From Streptomyces venezuelae (lineage in GTDB: Bacteria > Actinomycetota > Actinomycetes > Streptomycetales > Streptomycetaceae), in NCBI RefSeq assembly GCF_008642355.1, contig NZ_CP029193.1, positions 4,240,001 through 4,304,000 on the forward strand: a stretch of 64,000 bases of DNA, in the 5' to 3' direction. The position numbers and the translations under genes were made by a program. Under the pieces are notes generated by a model that worked only from the letters and a program-made list of their open reading frames with translations, had not been told where the DNA came from and did no database searches. Positions 24,712 to 34,003 of this stretch are shown here, piece by piece. Each line of letters starts with the position of its first letter. The first letter of the stretch is position 1.

Positions 24712-25563
24712 TCAGAGCTCCTTGATCAGGCGGTGAATGAGGTCCCGCGAGGGAACGGGTTCGAGCGATGCGGACTCCACTTTACGGAAAAGTGTTCGCA
24801 TCGCTTCTAGTTGGCCGGACGCGTCCATGAATACCGGCCCATACGGCGTTTCACTCTGGACGGTGTCCAACGTGGGTACCGCGCCGCCCGCGTACAGCAT
24901 CATCGAGCTTGCTCCACCAAAACCGTCCACGTCGAATGGGACCACTCGCATGGTGACTTCGGGGCGCTCGGATTCGCCGAGCAGCGCGGCCAGCTGTGCG
25001 CGGGCCACGCGACGGTCTGCGACGCGGGTGTGCAACACGGACTCGTGCAGTACCGCTTCGTATGGAGTCGCCCCCTCACCGGACAGGGCCAGCTTGCGGC
25101 GCATCCGGTGGGCCAATCGCGGCTCCAGTTCACTGGCTGGGAGCTGCGGCACGCGATAGCCGAGTACGGCACGCGCATACTCCTCGGTCTGGAGCAGCCC
25201 CGGAACATGTGCAGTGTCAATCACTTGCATGAACCGAGAGTGGTGCTCCAGCTCAGCCAAGTCGGCGAAAGCGGGCGGTAGTACGTCCCGGTACTCCTCC
25301 CACCATCCTCGTGTACGTTCCGTGGCCATGGCCGCGAGCGCATTGACCAACTCGGCGTCCGCGCAGCCGTAATGCGCCGCGAGTCGACGCACCCGCTCCT
25401 CGTTGATCCCCGCGTTGCCCGCCTCGAACTGGCTCATCTGGGCCTGCTTGACCCCGAGCAGCCCCGCGGCCTGACCGGACGAGAGGCCGGCGCTTTCCCG
25501 GAGCTTGCGCAGCTCGGCTCCGAGGCGCCGCTGCCGGGCGGTTGGCTGAATCCTTGCTGGCAC
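24712..25563 (-). CDS. XRE-family regulator with DUF5753 domain (WhiJ-like)
   Basis: A 283-residue protein. Residues about 10-70 form a helix-turn-helix (LGAELRKLRESAGLSSGQAAGLLGVKQAQMSQFEAGNAGI). The rest is the DUF5753 domain (about 100-280), recognised by FMQVIDTAHVPGLLQTEEYARAVL, VTMRVVPFD and RDLIHRLIKEL. WhiJ of S. coelicolor is of this type and represses differentiation genes. The GTG at 25563 has GGAGG upstream; a much longer frame reaching 25809 lacks homology. It is coupled to the DUF397 gene downstream and divergent from an ATPase-fold gene, forming the standard three-gene WhiJ cluster. Confidence 0.87.
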   Translation of the reverse strand: MPARIQPTARQRRLGAELRKLRESAGLSSGQAAGLLGVKQAQMSQFEAGNAGINEERVRRLAAHYGCADAELVNALAAMATERTRGWWEEYRDVLPPAFADLAELEHHSRFMQVIDTAHVPGLLQTEEYARAVLGYRVPQLPASELEPRLAHRMRRKLALSGEGATPYEAVLHESVLHTRVADRRVARAQLAALLGESERPEVTMRVVPFDVDGFGGASSMMLYAGGAVPTLDTVQSETPYGPVFMDASGQLEAMRTLFRKVESASLEPVPSRDLIHRLIKEL

Positions 25564-25811
25564 GCGACTGCTACCTCCGCCAACGACCGTGTCGGAACGT
25601 GGGGTTGATGCACCCCATTCGGGTGTCAGAGTACGCGAGCGACTTGCGGGGGAGAATATTTTAGCCCTACTGTCAGTGACGCGTCGCACACGCTGAGGTC
25701 CCGGATCAACGGAAGCGCACCGCACCGCCATGCCATGGCGGTTGCGCCACAGCCACCGCCAGGTGACCGCCGCAGCAGGCCAACATCCGTATCTCACAAC
25801 GGAGTTCACCG

Positions 25812-26228
25812 ATGCCGGAAACCGAGACCTGGACCTACACCCTCGCCATCCCCAACGATCCCCTCGCCGTCCCCGTGAGCCGCCACACCCTCCGCCTCAT
25901 CCTGAGGGCATACGGCCTGCCCCACCTCGCGGACGCCGCCGAGCTCGTCGCCACGGAGCTGATCGCCAACGCCGTACAGCACACCAAGGGCCCCGCCGCC
26001 CTGCGCATGCAGTGGGCGGACGCGGTGCTCCGCATCGGGGTGTGGGACACGGATCCCACGCCGCCGTCCCCGGCCAGGGGGGCCACGGGGTGGGGTGAGA
26101 CGACGGGCAGAGGGCTCGGGCTCGTACGGGAATGTGCGGACGGGTGGGGGTGGTGCGCGCGGGAGCGTGACGAGGGGCGGGGGAAGCTCGTGTGGTGTGA
26201 GCTGACGGGGGACGTGGCAGCTGCCTGA
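25812..26228 (+). CDS. HATPase-fold anti-sigma-like protein (AbaA-type)
   Basis: A 138-residue protein with a GHKL/HATPase_c fold of the serine-kinase anti-sigma type: N box ELVATELIANAVQHT, then LRIGVWDTDPTPP (G1 region) and TGRGLGLVRECADGWG (G2). The acidic N-box residues needed for ATP binding are present. In WhiJ clusters the equivalent gene lies beside the regulator, often divergent as here. It may regulate a sigma factor or its partner protein, which is inference. The ATG follows GGAG. A terminator hairpin separates it from the convergent Fe-S gene. Confidence 0.82.
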   Translation: MPETETWTYTLAIPNDPLAVPVSRHTLRLILRAYGLPHLADAAELVATELIANAVQHTKGPAALRMQWADAVLRIGVWDTDPTPPSPARGATGWGETTGRGLGLVRECADGWGWCARERDEGRGKLVWCELTGDVAAA

Positions 26229-26237
26229 ACGGCGAAG

Positions 26238-26269
26238 ACCCCGCCCCCTCCGAGAGGAGGGAACGGGGT
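26238..26269. terminator. Bidirectional terminator
   Basis: ACCCCG-cc-CCCTCC pairs with GGAGGG-aa-CGGGGT across the loop gaga, between convergent stops at 26228 and 26294. Confidence 0.7.
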
Positions 26270-26293
26270 CGGGCCACTTCAGCGGGCCGGCGG

Positions 26294-28561
26294 CTACTTC
26301 ACCGGTTCCGGCTCCGGCTCGTCCGCCGACTCCGCCTCGTCCGCCGGATCCGCCGGCGTCTTCACCGAGTCGAGCAGCAGCTGCGCGACGTCCACGACCT
26401 GGAGGGACTCCCTGGCCTGGCCGTCGTTCTTCTTGCCGTTGACGGAGTCCGTCAGCATGACGAGGCAGAACGGACACGCGGTGGACACGATGTCCGGGTT
26501 CAGGGACAGCGCCTCGTCGACCCGCTCCGTGTTGATCCGCTTGCCGATCCGCTCCTCCATCCACATGCGCGCACCACCGGCGCCACAGCAGAAGCCGCGC
26601 TCCTTGTGGCGGTGCATCTCCTCGTTGCGGAGGCCCGGGACCTTGCCGATGATCTCGCGCGGGGGCGTGTAGATCTTGTTGTGGCGGCCCAGGTAGCACG
26701 GGTCGTGGTAGGTGATGAGGCCCTCGACCGGCGTCACGGGGATCAGCTTGCCCTCGTCGATGAGGTGCTGGAGCAGCTGGGTGTGGTGGATGACCTCGTA
26801 GTCGCCGCCGAGCTGCGGGTACTCGTTGCCGAGCGTGTTGAGGCAGTGCGGGCAGGTCGCGACGATCTTCTTCGCCGTCTTCGGCTTCTTCGTCGACTCG
26901 TCCTCGTCATCCTCGCCGAACGCCATGTTCAGCGTGGCGACGTTCTCCTGGCCGAGCTGCTGGAACAGCGGCTCGTTGCCGAGGCGGCGGGCCGAGTCAC
27001 CCGTGCACTTCTCGTCGCCGCCCATGATCGCGAACTTCACGCCCGCGATGTGGAGCAGCTCCGCGAACGCCTTCGTCGTCTTTTTGGCGCGGTCCTCCAG
27101 GGCGCCGGCGCAGCCGACCCAGTACAGGTACTCGACCTCGGTGAGGTCCTCGATGTCCTTGCCGACGACCGGCACCTCGAAGTCGACTTCCTTCGTCCAC
27201 TCCAGGCGCTGCTTCTTGGCGAGGCCCCAGGGGTTGCCCTTCTTCTCCAGGTTCTTGAGCATCGTGCCCGCCTCGGAGGGGAAGGCCGACTCGATCATCA
27301 CCTGGTAGCGGCGCATGTCGACGATGTGGTCGATGTGCTCGATGTCGACCGGGCACTGCTCGACGCAGGCACCGCACGTGGTGCAGGACCACAGGACGTC
27401 CGGGTCGATGACGCCGTTCTCTTCGTGCGTGCCGATGAGCGGGCGCTCGGCCTCCGCGAGAGCCGCGGCCGGCACGTCCTTGAGCTGCTCCTCGGTCGCC
27501 TTCTCCTCGCCCTCCATGGTCTTGCCGCCGCCCGCGAGCAGGTACGGCGCCTTGGCGTGCGCGTGGTCCCGCAGGGACATGATGAGGAGCTTCGGGGAGA
27601 GCGGCTTGCCCGTGTTCCAGGCGGGGCACTGCGACTGGCAGCGGCCGCACTCGGTGCAGGTGGAGAAGTCGAGGATGCCCTTCCAGCTGAACTGCTCGAC
27701 CTGGGAGACGCCGAAGACGTCGTCCTCGCCCGGGTCCTCCCAGTCGATCGGCTTGCCGCCGGACGTCATGGGCTGCAGTTCGCCGAGCGCCGTACCGCCG
27801 TCGGCCTCGCGCTTGAACCAGATGTTCGGGAAGGCCAGGAAGCGGTGCCAGGCCACACCCATGTTGGTGTTGAGGCCGACCACGATCATCCAGATGAAGG
27901 AGGTCGCGATCTTCAGGCCCGCGAAGAAGTACGTGAGGTTCTGGAGGGTGGAGAGGTCCATCCCCGCGAACCAGGACACGAACGGGTACGAGATGAAGAA
28001 CGACGCCTCGTAGCTGCCCACGTGGTGCTGGGCGCCCTCGAGGGCGTGCAGCGTGAAGATGCAGACGCCGACGATGAGGATGACGGTCTCGACGAAGTAC
28101 GCCTGGCCCGTCTTGGAACCCGCGAAGCGGGACTTGCGGCCCGGCCTGTCGGGACGGTTCAGCTGCCGGATGACGATCAGCGTGAGGATGCCGAGCACGG
28201 TCATCGTGCCGATGAACTCGACGAACATGTTGTACGGCGCCCAGTCACCGATGATCGGCAGCATCCAGTCGGCCTTGAAGAGCTGGCCGATGGCGTTGAC
28301 GATCGTCAGCAGCAGCGAGAAGAAGCCCACCGCCACGAACCAGTGCGCGAAGCCGACGACGCCCCACTTGTTCATGCGCGTGTGACCGAGGAACTCCTTG
28401 ACCACGGTGACGGTGCGCTGGAAGGGGTTGTCGGTCCTGAGTCCGGCGGGCACGGGCTGGCCGAGTCGCACGAACTTGTAGATCTGCACGATGGCACGGC
28501 CGAACAGCGCGACGCCGACCGCGATTAGGACCAGCGACACGATGATCGCGGCGAGTTGCAT
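26294..28561 (-). CDS. Membrane (Fe-S)-binding reductase, HdrD/GlpC-like
   Basis: A 755-residue protein. The N-terminal 250 residues hold about six membrane helices resembling NarI/DsrM-type cytochrome b subunits. Two 4Fe-4S motifs follow: CTECGRCQSQCP (about 302-313) and CTTCGACVEQCP (about 390-401). The C-terminal half has two CCG domains (CPHCLNTLGNEYP and CCGAGGARMW) that bind a cluster, as in heterodisulfide reductase HdrD. It is probably an electron-transfer reductase at the membrane; donor and acceptor are unknown. The mycobacterial homologue near dnaK is described as essential, as I recall. Divergent from dnaK by 361 bp. Confidence 0.85.
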   Translation of the reverse strand: MQLAAIIVSLVLIAVGVALFGRAIVQIYKFVRLGQPVPAGLRTDNPFQRTVTVVKEFLGHTRMNKWGVVGFAHWFVAVGFFSLLLTIVNAIGQLFKADWMLPIIGDWAPYNMFVEFIGTMTVLGILTLIVIRQLNRPDRPGRKSRFAGSKTGQAYFVETVILIVGVCIFTLHALEGAQHHVGSYEASFFISYPFVSWFAGMDLSTLQNLTYFFAGLKIATSFIWMIVVGLNTNMGVAWHRFLAFPNIWFKREADGGTALGELQPMTSGGKPIDWEDPGEDDVFGVSQVEQFSWKGILDFSTCTECGRCQSQCPAWNTGKPLSPKLLIMSLRDHAHAKAPYLLAGGGKTMEGEEKATEEQLKDVPAAALAEAERPLIGTHEENGVIDPDVLWSCTTCGACVEQCPVDIEHIDHIVDMRRYQVMIESAFPSEAGTMLKNLEKKGNPWGLAKKQRLEWTKEVDFEVPVVGKDIEDLTEVEYLYWVGCAGALEDRAKKTTKAFAELLHIAGVKFAIMGGDEKCTGDSARRLGNEPLFQQLGQENVATLNMAFGEDDEDESTKKPKTAKKIVATCPHCLNTLGNEYPQLGGDYEVIHHTQLLQHLIDEGKLIPVTPVEGLITYHDPCYLGRHNKIYTPPREIIGKVPGLRNEEMHRHKERGFCCGAGGARMWMEERIGKRINTERVDEALSLNPDIVSTACPFCLVMLTDSVNGKKNDGQARESLQVVDVAQLLLDSVKTPADPADEAESADEPEPEPVK

Positions 28562-28593
28562 TTGGGGGCTCCTCGGGCCTGCGAGGCGAACTA

Positions 28594-28612
28594 TTACTAA
28601 GCGGTAACTTAT
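28594..28612. promoter_or_regulatory. Inverted repeat upstream of the Fe-S reductase
   Basis: An unusually AT-rich dyad (ttac-taagcg-gtaa, overlapping taag-cggtaa-ctta) sits 33 bases before the reductase start on the minus strand. It is a plausible operator of a TetR- or FadR-like regulator, not identified. Confidence 0.4.
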
Positions 28613-28730
28613 GCAGTCCGTCTGAGACTACCCACTTACTCCGCCGCACTGTAGCCAGCAAGGCGGTGATCTGCGTCGCTCAGGCAACCCTTCGCGCGTA
28701 CGGACGGGTGCCGGGCGCCGTGTTGTGCCC

Positions 28731-28772
28731 AGGGGCGCGGGGAACTGCGCGACCAGCCACGACGCGCCCGCA
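28731..28772. repeat. Dispersed Streptomyces intergenic repeat
   Basis: aggggcgcggggaactgcgc followed by gaccagccacgacgcgcccg. I recognise this from memory as a short imperfect-hairpin sequence present in many copies between Streptomyces genes. Here it lies between the Fe-S reductase and dnaK. Confidence 0.6.
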
Positions 28773-28827
28773 GTCGAACAACACACCCCCGGAAGGGCCC
28801 CTCCTTGCGCGTAAGTGCTGGATAAGA

Positions 28828-28848
28828 CTTGAGTGCCCCCGACTCACA
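28828..28848. promoter_or_regulatory. HAIR operator 1 (imperfect) of the dnaK operon
   Basis: CTTGAGT-N7-ACTCACA, matching the HspR-associated inverted repeat (CTTGAGT-N7-ACTCAAG) except for the last two bases. It lies upstream of the promoter at 28853. Confidence 0.85.
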
Positions 28849-28852
28849 TCTG

Positions 28853-30787
<1,935 letters not shown>

Positions 30788-30788
<1 letters not shown>

Positions 30789-31513
30789 TGACCGAGGAGA
30801 CCCCGGGCTTCGGCGAGAACGCCGAGAAGCCTGACGTCCCCTCCGGCGCCACCCCTGATGACGCGGCGCCGAAGGCCGCCGAGCCCTCCACCGAGGAGAG
30901 CCCGGCGGCCCCGGCCGGGGACGCAGCAGCGAGCAAGACGTCCGCGCAGGACGCGCAGGACGCAAGCCTGACTGGCCTGACCGCCCAGCTGGACCAGGTG
31001 CGCACCGCGCTCAACGAGCGCACCGCGGACCTCCAGCGGCTGCAGGCCGAGTACCAGAACTACCGCCGTCGTGTGGAGCGGGACAAGGTGGCGGTGAAGG
31101 AGATCGCCTCGGCGAACCTCCTCTCCGAGCTCCTCCCCACCCTCGACGACATCGGCCGCGCCCGTGAGCACGGCGAGCTGGTCGGCGGCTTCAAGTCGGT
31201 CGCCGAGTCGCTCGAGACGGTCGTCGCCAAGCTGGGCCTCCAGCAGTTCGGCAAGGAGGGCGAGCCCTTCGACCCGACGATCCACGAAGCCCTGATGCAC
31301 AGCTACGCCCCGGACGTCACCGAGACGACCTGCGTCGCGATCCTGCAGCCCGGGTACCGCATCGGGGAGCGCACCATCCGCCCCGCGCGGGTGGCCGTCG
31401 CCGAGCCGCAGCCGGGCGCGCAGACCGTCAAGGGCGAGGAGCCCGAAGGCTCTGCGGGCTCCGCCGCGGAGAAGGCGGACGAGAAGGAGACCGGTGGCCC
31501 GGACGAGGGCTGA
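30788..31513 (+). CDS. grpE: Nucleotide exchange factor GrpE
   Basis: A 241-residue protein that releases ADP from DnaK. An acidic, Ala/Pro-rich N-terminal extension (about 65 residues) precedes a long coiled coil (LTAQLDQVRTALNERTADLQ onwards, including YQNYRRRVERDK) and the C-terminal beta domain with GVEPFDP-type motif, here GEPFDPTIHEALM. It is translationally coupled to dnaK by overlap of start and stop. The C-terminus adds a further acidic tail, common in actinobacteria. Confidence 0.98.
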
Positions 31514-31546
31514 CGGTCACGACATGAGTGAGGAGGGACGTCGGGG

Positions 31547-32740
31547 ATGAGCACCAAGGACTTCATCGAGAAGGACTACTACAAGGTCCTCGGCGTCCCC
31601 AAGGACGCCACCGAAGCCGAGATCAAGAAGGCGTACCGGAAGCTCGCGCGCGAGAACCACCCGGACGCCAACACCGGCAACACCAAGGCGGAGGAGCGCT
31701 TCAAGGAGATCTCCGAGGCGAACGACGTCCTCGGTGACCCCAAGAAGCGCAAGGAGTACGACGAAGCGCGTGCTCTCTTCGGCAACGGCGGATTCCGGCA
31801 GGGCCCCGGAGGCGGCGGCGGTTCGTTCAACTTCGACCTGGGCGACCTCTTCGGAGGCGGCGCCCCGGGTGGCGGTGGAGCGGCCGGCGGCGGCTTCGGG
31901 GGCGGCCTCGGTGACGTCTTCGGGGGCCTGTTCAACCGCGGCGGTGCGGGTGCCGGAGCCGGCACGCGTACGCAGCCGAGGCGCGGCCAGGACATCGAGT
32001 CCGAGGTCACGCTGAGCTTCACGGAGGCGGTGGACGGCGCGACGGTGCCGCTCCGCATGTCCTCCCAGGCCGCCTGCAAGGCGTGCTCCGGCACCGGCGA
32101 CAAGAACGGCACACCGCGCGTGTGCCCGACCTGCGTCGGCACGGGCCAGGTCTCGCGGGGCGGCGGCGGAGGGTTCTCCCTCACCGACCCGTGCATGGAC
32201 TGCAAGGGGCGCGGGCTGATCGCCCAGAACCCCTGCGAGGTCTGCGGCGGCAGCGGCCGCGCCAAGTCGTCGCGGACGATGCAGGTGCGGATTCCGCCCG
32301 GCGTCTCGGACGGGCAGCGCATCCGGCTGCGCGGCAAGGGCGCGCCCGGCGAACGCGGCGGCCCGGCCGGTGACCTGTACGTGGTCGTGCACGTCGACAG
32401 CCACCCGGTCTTCGGCCGCAAGGGCGACAACCTCACGGTCACCGTCCCGGTGACGTATCCGGAGGCGACGCTCGGCGGCGAGGTGAAGGTGCCGACGCTG
32501 GGCGGCCCGCCCGTCACCCTGAAACTGCCCGCCGGTACGCCGAACGGCCGTACCATGCGGGCCCGGGGCAAGGGCGCGGTCCGCAAGGACGGCACCCGGG
32601 GCGACCTGCTCGTGACGGTGGAGGTGTCGGTTCCGACCTCCCTGTCGGAGTCGGCGAAGGACGCCCTCGAGTCCTACCGCAAGGCGACTGCGGGCGACGA
32701 CCCGCGGGCAGAACTGTTCCAGGCCGCGAAGGGAGCGTGA
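31547..32740 (+). CDS. dnaJ: Chaperone DnaJ (DnaJ1)
   Basis: A 397-residue type I J protein. The J domain (about 10-75) has the HPD motif in ENHPDAN. A Gly/Phe-rich region follows (about 80-145). Four zinc-binding CxxCxGxG motifs are CKACSGTG, CPTCVGTG, CMDCKGRG and CEVCGGSG. C-terminal peptide-binding domains include DLYVVVHVDSHPVF. It delivers substrates to DnaK and stimulates its ATPase. Starts 33 bp after grpE in the HspR operon; hspR follows 4 bp later. Confidence 0.98.
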   Translation: MSTKDFIEKDYYKVLGVPKDATEAEIKKAYRKLARENHPDANTGNTKAEERFKEISEANDVLGDPKKRKEYDEARALFGNGGFRQGPGGGGGSFNFDLGDLFGGGAPGGGGAAGGGFGGGLGDVFGGLFNRGGAGAGAGTRTQPRRGQDIESEVTLSFTEAVDGATVPLRMSSQAACKACSGTGDKNGTPRVCPTCVGTGQVSRGGGGGFSLTDPCMDCKGRGLIAQNPCEVCGGSGRAKSSRTMQVRIPPGVSDGQRIRLRGKGAPGERGGPAGDLYVVVHVDSHPVFGRKGDNLTVTVPVTYPEATLGGEVKVPTLGGPPVTLKLPAGTPNGRTMRARGKGAVRKDGTRGDLLVTVEVSVPTSLSESAKDALESYRKATAGDDPRAELFQAAKGA

Positions 32741-32744
32741 CCCC

Positions 32745-33200
32745 ATGGACAGGGTCGGCCGTCGTCGTAATCCGTACCAGCTGACCGATGAAACGCCGGT
32801 GTACGTCATCTCGGTGGCGGCCCAGCTGAGCGGTCTCCATCCGCAGACCCTGCGGCAGTACGACCGTCTCGGTCTGGTCTCCCCGGACCGCACCGCGGGC
32901 CGCGGCCGACGCTACTCCGCCCGCGACATCGAACTGCTGCGCACCGTGCAGCAGTTGTCGCAGGAAGAGGGCATCAACCTCGCCGGCATCAAGCGCATCA
33001 TCGAGCTGGAGAACCAGGTCGCGGCGCTCCAGTCGCGGGTCGCGGAGCTCTCCGCGGCCGTGGACGGCGCCGCGGCGGCCATGCAGCAGCGCGAGGCGGC
33101 GGTGCACGCCTCGTACCGCCGCGACCTCGTCCCGTACCAGGACGTGCAGCAGGCGAGCGCGCTGGTGGTGTGGCGTCCGAAGAGATCGACGGAGCAGTAG
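32745..33200 (+). CDS. hspR: Heat-shock repressor HspR (MerR family)
   Basis: A 151-residue MerR-type repressor: YVISVAAQLSGLHPQTLRQYDRLGLVSPDRT forms the DNA-binding helix-turn-helix, followed by the wing GRGRRYSARDIELL and a coiled coil (ELENQVAALQSRVAEL) for dimerisation. HspR binds HAIR sites and represses dnaK, clpB and, in Streptomyces, lon. Being last in the operon it represses, it forms a feedback loop, with DnaK as corepressor. Three HAIR sites are visible in this window, at 28828, 28880 and 42923. Confidence 0.98.
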   Translation: MDRVGRRRNPYQLTDETPVYVISVAAQLSGLHPQTLRQYDRLGLVSPDRTAGRGRRYSARDIELLRTVQQLSQEEGINLAGIKRIIELENQVAALQSRVAELSAAVDGAAAAMQQREAAVHASYRRDLVPYQDVQQASALVVWRPKRSTEQ

Positions 33201-33224
33201 GTCTCGATCTCCGGTTTCGTACCC

Positions 33225-33262
33225 TGATACAGGGCCGGGAGGTGACAACCTCCCGGCCCTGT
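33225..33262. terminator. dnaK operon terminator
   Basis: A perfect 17-bp stem (atacagggccgggaggt and its inverse) with loop gaca, 24 bases after the hspR stop. Confidence 0.9.
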
Positions 33263-33289
33263 ATCGCTGTATAGGGAGGGGAACCGTTC

Positions 33290-33802
33290 ATGGCCATGGT
33301 GGGGTTGTTCTGGATCGCCGAGGGCGACGTGTACGTGGGCGCGAAGCCGGCCGGGCTCGCTCCGGGCGTGCGCCTGACCACGGAAGGCGTCCTGGCCCTC
33401 GGCGACCGGCAGTCCGGCATGTGGCCCTGGGAGGACGTACACGCGCTGACGATCGACGACGTCCCGGTGAAGTCCCTGAAGCGGCACGTGGGCGCGGCGG
33501 TCGACATGGTGCTCACGGTGGGCCTCGGGGGCGGCGACGAGGCACCGACGATGACGGTCCGTGTCACGGACGCGACGGGCACGGAGACGGAGCTGACGGC
33601 GTACACGGCGGCGGCGGTCGGCTACTCCCAGACGGAGTACGACCTCTCCCGCGCCCTCCTGTCCCGCCTCACGGAGGGCGCGGGCTCCCTCCTCACCACC
33701 CTGACCGCGATGTCGGACTGGGGCCGCCGCCGCGAGGGCGGGTCGCCCCGGGCGGGGGAGCGGGAGGCGTTGTTGCGGGAGTGGTGCGGTCTCCTGTCGT
33801 GA
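33290..33802 (+). CDS. Conserved hypothetical protein
   Basis: A 170-residue soluble, beta-rich protein (AMVGLFWIAEGDVYVGAKPAG, WPWEDVHALTIDDVPVKSL). No known family is recognised. Similar proteins seem to follow the dnaK operon in Streptomyces, by memory. A GGGAGGGGA ribosome site precedes the ATG at 33290. A hairpin terminator ends it, so it appears monocistronic. Confidence 0.75.
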   Translation: MAMVGLFWIAEGDVYVGAKPAGLAPGVRLTTEGVLALGDRQSGMWPWEDVHALTIDDVPVKSLKRHVGAAVDMVLTVGLGGGDEAPTMTVRVTDATGTETELTAYTAAAVGYSQTEYDLSRALLSRLTEGAGSLLTTLTAMSDWGRRREGGSPRAGEREALLREWCGLLS

Positions 33803-33809
33803 CATGAGG

Positions 33810-33849
33810 GCGCCCCGGTCGGCTACGGGGGAGCAGCTGACCGGGGCGC
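33810..33849. terminator. Hairpin terminator
   Basis: GCGCCCCGGTC (33810-33820) pairs perfectly with GACCGGGGCGC (33839-33849), loop of 18 bases. It lies between the hypothetical gene and the convergent permease gene. Confidence 0.7.
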
Positions 33850-34003
33850 CCGGGGAAGCGGAAGGGGGGCCGACTAGGTGCCCCCGCCGCTGCCCCCAGC
33901 CTGCCGGGCGGCGAGGAGCGGCGGTAGCGCCATCTTGTTGCGGTGCAGTGGGCTGAGGAGGAGACAAAACGGCCTGTTTCCGGCATTGGGCGGCACATTC
34001 CCG

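Noticed and set aside
26606..28528. 640-codon plus-strand open frame
   Set aside because: It is antisense to the Fe-S reductase, whose cysteine motifs and helices are intact; it is a high-GC shadow with low-complexity Val/Arg/Asp content.
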